NCBI GenBank assembly: GCA_937871705.1
Contig: CALMOO010000811.1
Span: 1-9,334 of the forward strand
DNA length: 9,334 nucleotides
Reading direction: 5' to 3'
Source of the DNA: an uncultured Hymenobacter sp.
GTDB taxonomy: Bacteria; Bacteroidota; Bacteroidia; Cytophagales; Hymenobacteraceae
Each line of letters begins with the position of its first letter. Within the stretch, counting starts at the first letter, position 1. The position numbers were made by a program, and so were the translations under genes. Positions 5,975 through 9,334 of this stretch are shown here, one piece after another. Under the pieces are notes generated by a model. The model had not been told where the DNA came from. It did not search any database and saw only the letters and a program-made list of their open reading frames with translations.

Positions 5975-6112
5975 TTAAGCGGCAAGAGGCGGCGCCCACA
6001 AGTTGTTGGTAGTCTGCTGCGAGTACGCCTGATAGTCGGGGTAGTAGGCCCGGTATAGCCTCAGCCACCCTTCGTCAGCAATGGGGCAGTACTTGCGGAG
6101 AGGTAATACCCT
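5975..6112 (-). pseudogene. Coding-looking 3' gene remnant without a start codon
   Basis: On the minus strand, right after the FecR-like stop but in another frame, an open stretch reads through to TAA 5977-5975. It gives about 45 residues containing KYCPIADEGWLRLYRAYYP, followed by a hydrophilic tail ending APPLAA. Residue and codon composition look like real coding sequence, yet there is no ATG in this stretch. I do not recognise the family. It may be the C-terminal remnant of a gene whose front was deleted, or chance. Confidence 0.3.
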
Positions 6113-6314
6113 ACTCCCTAGTATCCTTTTCAATGCGTTGCCACAGGGTAAGGCGCACGTGGGCCAACTCCTCTGACGGCAGCTCCGGGGCGGTGGGCTC
6201 CTCCAGTTGGGCCAGCCACCGGTTGACCAAGCCTAGCTCGGCGGCAGTGCAGGTGCCCTCGGCGTAGCGCTGAAGCACGGCGGCAAATTCGGCTAGGGTG
6301 AGCATAGGCAGCAT
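6111..6314 (-). CDS. Orphan FecR-type N-terminal (anti-sigma) domain, possibly a gene fragment
   Basis: A 67-residue protein whose pattern (FAAVLQRYAEGTCTAAELGLVNRWLAQL ... LTLWQRIEKD) resembles the cytoplasmic N-terminal segment of Bacteroidota FecR-like anti-sigma factors: an L-x-x-Y-x-x-G turn, an acidic helix with V-x-x-W, then a W-x-x-I helix. The membrane helix and periplasmic FecR domain that should follow are absent; the frame stops at TAG 6113-6111. No ECF sigma factor lies nearby, and the neighbour upstream on the same strand is a broken TonB-dependent receptor. It is probably a leftover of a surface-signalling cassette, although a freestanding sigma-binding peptide is possible. Start may be 6314 or the ATG at 6305. 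The gap to the receptor stop is 43 bases. Confidence 0.5.
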   Translation of the reverse strand: MLPMLTLAEFAAVLQRYAEGTCTAAELGLVNRWLAQLEEPTAPELPSEELAHVRLTLWQRIEKDTRE

Positions 6315-7340
6315 GGGAGGGGGTAGGGCCAGAGGCTCCGCCAGCTAGGCCCAGCGTCTATTTGCCCAGCCACTCTTTGAAGTCATTTACCCGGTCGCCG
6401 CTCACGAAGACTTCGTGGCGGGGGGTAGGGCGCAGCTCCAGCTTGAGGCGGCTGGCCGAGTAGGCGTGTACGGCGTAGGCGGGTAGGCTCACCGCCTGGC
6501 CGGTCTGAAAGTCGGCGGCTATGGTGGTGTACTCGTAGCGGACCCCGGTTTTGAAGCTGTAGTTTTTGGGCAAACTCAGGGTGTACGACAGGTAGCCGGC
6601 CGCCACGTTCTGGTTGTAGTAGAAGCTGTTAGAGAAGCTGCCGCTGGCCAGCGGCTGGTACTCGCCGCTGGCGCCGGCGGCGGTCAGGTAGGCGTAGTCG
6701 CTGCGCACGCGGCGCACAATGTCCTTGCTGCCCACCTCGAGCAGCTGCTTCTGGCCGATGGGCCGCTGGTAGTCGGCCTGCACGGTCACTTCCTGGTTGT
6801 AGCTGTCGTTCTCGTTTTTGAGGCGGCCGGTTACGGTGGTGTTCGTATCATCCAGCAGGTTGTTAGTGAAGTTGTTGGTGGCATTGGTGCGGCTGTAGAG
6901 CGTCAGCAGGCTAAACTCGTGCTGGGGCTGCGCAAAGAGGTGCGTGTAAGTGAGGCTCAGGTCGAAGTTGTTGGTGTGGTCGGCCAGTTCCACGTTGCGC
7001 AGGCTACAGTTTTGCAGGGCGTTGGCGCGGTAGGTCTGGGTCAGCAGTCCATCCTGGTAAGAGGTGAAGTTGCGCACACCCAGCTGGGCCGACGCGGCCA
7101 GCGAATTGTGCCTGTCCAGGTCGTAGTCTACGCCGAAGTTGTAGCGCCCAAACAAGCTGTTATTGTGAGTAGCGGCCTGCTGGGTGGTCAATGCCTGCAC
7201 GCCCGTGCTGGGGTCGGTGGTGAGCTGGGTATTGGTGAAGCTGCCCGGCGTGTTATAGCCTGCTCGCCCAAAGCCCCCGAGCGAGAAGCCCAGCTTGCCC
7301 ACCCGGTAGCCGCCGTTGAGGCTCAGGTCGGTGCTCCTTA

Positions 7341-7346
7341 CCCCCC
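7341..7346 (-). other. Frameshift site in a six-base C run (G run on the coding strand)
   Basis: On the coding (minus) strand the plug frame reads LDLRLGGG and meets TAA at 7340-7338 immediately after GGGGGG. With one more G the frame continues as GGGVRSTDLSLNGGYRVGKL into the barrel. This is a one-base deletion or a homopolymer miscall. Confidence 0.75.
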
Positions 7347-8044
7347 TCCCAGGCGCAGGTCCAGGGTTTTGCCCTGCAGGTTGTCTTTCTTGGTGATGAT
7401 GTTGATGATGCCGCCCGAGCCTTCGGCTTCGTACTTGGCCGAGGGCGAGGTAATTACCTCCACCGACTTGATTTGGTCGGCCGGAATCTGCTTAAGCGCG
7501 TCGGCCACACTGCCGGCCGCAATGGTCGAGGGCTTGTTATTGATGAGCACCTTGATGTTGGAGGAGCCGCGCAGGCTTACGTTGCCGTCGAGGTCCACGC
7601 TCAGCAGCGGCACGCGCTTGAGCACGTCGGTGGCGTCGCCGCCGCGGGTGGTTTGGTCCTGCTCGGCGTTGTAAACGGTGCGGTCTACCTTTTCCTCGAT
7701 GAGGGCGCGCTGGCCTTGCACCACCACTTCGCCCAGCTGCGTGCTGGCGCTGGCCAGGGGTAGGGACTCCAGGTTCAAGGTTTTGCCTTTGGCGGTAAAC
7801 ACCAAGCCGGTTTTTTCGAGCGCTTTATAACCTACAAAGCTGACTTGCAGCGTGTAGCTGCTCAGCGCGATGTGGCGCAGGCTGAATTTGCCCTGCTCGT
7901 CAGCGGCGGTGCCATCTACTCGCTTGCCAGTCGCCACGCTCAGCAGGGCCACCGTCGCAAAAGAAATGGGCTGCTTCGAGCCCGCCTCCAGCACCGTGCC
8001 CGTCAGCTTGCTGTCGCCGGTGGGGGTAGGGGCCGCAGTTGGCA

Positions 8045-8050
8045 GGGGGG
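8045..8050 (-). other. Frameshift site in a six-base G run (C run on the coding strand)
   Basis: The signal-peptide frame runs on to a TGA in the 8003-8005 codon. With one extra C in CCCCCC it becomes ALPPLPTAAPTPTGDSKL and joins the CarboxypepD_reg domain. The motif here is again CTACCCC-like, as at most other G/C runs in the window. Confidence 0.75.
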
Positions 8051-8526
8051 TAGCGCCCCTGCCGTGCCCGGGGCTTGCGCCATTCCTAGTAAGGAGCTAC
8101 CACTCAGGAATAAACCTAATAGCCAGTGCTTTTTCATCTCGAAAGCAGGGCGGCCGAATACCGAGTGCCAGCCCAACACCACGAAACTACCGGCACCTCT
8201 AAGGCCCCTAAAATGGAACTTGCGGAGTACCTCAATCCGAGTGCCCGTTAAGCGGGGCGGAATAGAAAGCCCTGCTTCGACGCTAACCCTCGGGCTGCCC
8301 CTTACGGCACGCCTACTCCCCGCCGGCCGCAATACGCTCCCCTGCAATGAGCGCCTGCTTTCTAGTCGAATTGTGCCCGCTTACTCAACGCTAGCTCCCG
8401 CCGCCGAGCGCCTACCTGCAACCCCAATGCCGCTCCTACAACCAGCAAAAATTCCGCAAGGAGCAGCGCTACAGTCGCTGGGCAAAAAACATGACTACTA
8501 GCCAAGTAGCCCGAGCATAGCTTCAC

Positions 8527-8551
8527 GTAGCGCACAACTTTGTGCGCCTAC
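8527..8551. promoter_or_regulatory. Strong dyad upstream of mgtE
   Basis: CGCACAA (8531-8537) and TTGTGCG (8540-8546) are a perfect inverted repeat around a 2-base centre. It is extended by GTAG (8527-8530) and CTAC (8548-8551) with one bulged base, giving 11-bp arms. The tiny centre favours a protein-binding site over an RNA hairpin. The TTTG at 8539-8542 and the start of TACTTTTG at 8549 lie inside it, so a bound protein would cover the promoter. Confidence 0.5.
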
Positions 8552-8568
8552 TTTTGGGCTTTCTTTTG
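8539..8568 (+). promoter_or_regulatory. Probable mgtE promoter
   Basis: TTTG at 8539-8542 followed after 18 bases by TTCTTTTG at 8561-8568 fits the Bacteroidota -33/-7 pattern with one mismatch in TAnnTTTG. Alternatively TACTTTTG at 8549-8556 is an exact -7 match but lacks a well-placed -33 box. Either gives a leader of roughly 35-45 bases before the ATG at 8608, too short for a Mg2+ M-box riboswitch. Confidence 0.45.
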
Positions 8569-8607
8569 GCGGGTTCGCACCCGATTTACTTAGCCATTCT
8601 CCCGTCT

Positions 8608-9334
8608 ATGGTCACGGACCGCGAGTTAGTAACTGATACGTTTGAGCAACGCATCCACGCGCATCTAAAAGCCGGGGAAGTACGTGAGGCCCGTGACCTG
8701 CTGCTGCGGCGGCCCGCCGCCGACCGCGCCGATATGCTGGCCGAGCTACCCCCCCGGGAGATGGTGGGGCTGTTTCGCAGCCTGCCCGTGCCCGCCGCCA
8801 CCGAAACATTCGTGTACGCCAACGCCAGCGTGCAGCATCAGCTGCTGGGCGGCATTGGCGAGGCGCGCCTCACCGAACTGCTGGCGCACCTAGCGCCCGA
8901 CGACCGCACCACCCTGCTGGCCCGGCTGCCCGCCCCTACCGTGCAGCTGCTGTTGTGCTTGCTGCCCGAAAAGGAAAAAGACCAGGCCGTGCAGCTGCTG
9001 GGCTACCCGGCCAAAAGTGTGGGCCGCCTCATGAGCACGCACTACGTGGCCGTGCGCGCCGACCAAACCGTGGCCGACGTGCTAAGCCACGTGCGGCGCC
9101 ACCGCCACGGGGCCGACACGCTCGACATGCTCTACGTGACCGATGCCGGGGGCCGGCTGGTCGACGATATCCGGCTCGGTGAATTCCTGCTCGTAGATGC
9201 TACGGCGCGGGTAAGCACGCTGATGGACAGCCGCTTCATCGCCCTCAAGGTGAACGAGCCGCAGGAAGACGCCGTGCGCACTTTTCAGCGGCACGCCCGC
9301 GTGGCGCTGCCAGTGGTCAGCGACGAGGGACTGT
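8608..9334 (+). CDS. mgtE: Magnesium transporter MgtE, N-terminal cytosolic part (3' end outside window)
   Basis: The frame from ATG 8608 stays open to the window end, giving 242 residues. Residues about 30-130 form the MgtE N domain of helical repeats (ADMLAELPPREMVGLFRSLP, LTELLAHLAPDDRTTLLARLP, VQLLLCLLPEKEKDQAVQLLGYP). A first CBS domain begins at SVGRLMSTHYVAVRADQTV (about 137-200). A second starts at VSTLMDSRFIALKVNEPQEDAV (about 202) and is cut by the window edge. MgtE is a homodimeric inner-membrane Mg2+ channel whose cytosolic N and CBS domains close the pore when Mg2+ is high. The five-helix membrane domain should follow downstream. The start fits the family, whose N domain begins 20-35 residues in. 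The gene is unrelated in function to the phosphonate locus. Confidence 0.88.
   Translation, partial: MVTDRELVTDTFEQRIHAHLKAGEVREARDLLLRRPAADRADMLAELPPREMVGLFRSLPVPAATETFVYANASVQHQLLGGIGEARLTELLAHLAPDDRTTLLARLPAPTVQLLLCLLPEKEKDQAVQLLGYPAKSVGRLMSTHYVAVRADQTVADVLSHVRRHRHGADTLDMLYVTDAGGRLVDDIRLGEFLLVDATARVSTLMDSRFIALKVNEPQEDAVRTFQRHARVALPVVSDEGL

Larger units (their letters stand above)
6358..8137 (-). pseudogene. TonB-dependent receptor, disrupted by two frameshifts and lacking the 3' part of the barrel
   Basis: Three overlapping or adjacent frames together encode one outer-membrane receptor. From ATG 8137 there is a signal peptide (MKKHWLLGLFLSGSSLLGMAQA). After a frameshift at the run 8045-8050 comes a CarboxypepD_reg-like domain (KLTGTVLEAGSKQPISFATV, VSFVGYKAL) and a plug domain (GEVVVQGQ, DVLKRVPLLSVDLDGNVSLRG, VEVITSPSAKYEAEGSGGII). 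After a second frameshift at the run 7341-7346 comes barrel sequence (TDLSLNGGYRVGKLGFSLGG onward) of the type fused to such plugs (PF14905-like). Adding one base to each six-base run restores a single frame of roughly 590 residues. The family is usually near 800, so about a quarter is missing, and the last 35 or so residues (to EWLGK) do not resemble a barrel end. Either an inactive gene, or partly sequencing errors in G/C runs; the 3' truncation argues for real decay. Confidence 0.75.
8138..8607. other. Intergenic region between the broken receptor gene and mgtE
   Basis: About 470 bases without a supportable gene. Frames crossing it (for example on the + strand to 8501) have compositions typical of non-coding translation and no family pattern. 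TAGTTTCG on the minus strand at 8189-8182 is a one-mismatch -7 box that could have served the receptor gene. The last 80 bases hold the dyad and promoter elements listed separately. No tRNA, rRNA or riboswitch-like fold was recognised. Confidence 0.5.

Noticed and set aside
6919..7674. Plus-strand frame of 251 codons across the receptor gene
   Set aside because: The minus strand encodes recognisable plug and barrel sequence here; the + frame shows no family pattern.
7845..8501. Plus-strand frame of 218 codons over the receptor 5' end and the intergenic region
   Set aside because: It is antisense to the signal peptide and CarboxypepD_reg domain, and the remainder is low-information P/R/L-rich sequence.
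8395..8520. Coding-looking stretch (YNQQKFRKEQRYSRWAKNM) on the + strand before mgtE
   Set aside because: No start codon after the stop at 8392-8394, only about 40 residues, and no family recognised; treated as chance.
8138..8607. Possible M-box (Mg2+) riboswitch before mgtE
   Set aside because: The likely leader is under 50 bases and no multi-helix fold typical of the M-box could be traced.
1..9334. CRISPR arrays, insertion sequences, tRNA or rRNA genes
   Set aside because: No regularly spaced repeats, no transposase sequence or terminal repeats, and no tRNA T-loop consensus or rRNA-like segments were seen.

Overview
The window looks like chromosomal DNA from a high-GC member of the Bacteroidota, most probably Hymenobacter or a close relative. 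The support is a SusD/RagB-type lipoprotein, a CarboxypepD_reg/plug/barrel TonB-dependent receptor, a FecR-like fragment, Bacteroidota-type promoter elements (TAnnTTTG at -7), few Shine-Dalgarno sequences, and GC-rich codon use. The genus is an inference from overall feel, not from a marker gene.

Positions 1-5596 read as an organophosphorus, probably aminophosphonate, utilisation locus. On the + strand come the 3' end of a SusD-like nutrient-binding lipoprotein and two exported alkaline-phosphatase-superfamily metalloenzymes placed 3 bp apart. Facing them, on the minus strand, is a phosphonatase-like HAD hydrolase (TIGR03351 type) whose stop codon overlaps that of the second phosphatase in one CTAG. 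Diverging from the hydrolase is an XRE-cupin regulator, followed by a FAD-dependent oxidoreductase of the TIGR03364 type, a family known to co-occur with TIGR03351 phosphonatases. The proposed logic is outer-membrane capture (SusCD), periplasmic or surface cleavage (two phosphatases), cytoplasmic oxidative deamination of an (N-methyl)aminoethylphosphonate-like compound (FAD enzyme), then C-P bond hydrolysis (HAD enzyme). A previously unremarked 20-bp element (17 of 20 identical) precedes both the hydrolase and the oxidoreductase genes, in the same orientation relative to each. It is the best candidate operator for the XRE-cupin protein.

Positions 5597-8137 look like a decaying region. They hold a small, comparatively AT-rich hypothetical gene, a coding-looking 3' remnant, an orphan FecR N-terminal domain, and a TonB-dependent receptor that is 3'-truncated and interrupted by two frameshifts, each one base short in a six-base G/C run.

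Positions 8138-8607 are intergenic, with a strong dyad and promoter-like elements just before the 5' part of mgtE (Mg2+ channel/transporter), which runs off the end of the window.

A short motif, CTACCCC/GGGGTAG, recurs about sixteen times across the window on both strands, in genes and between them.
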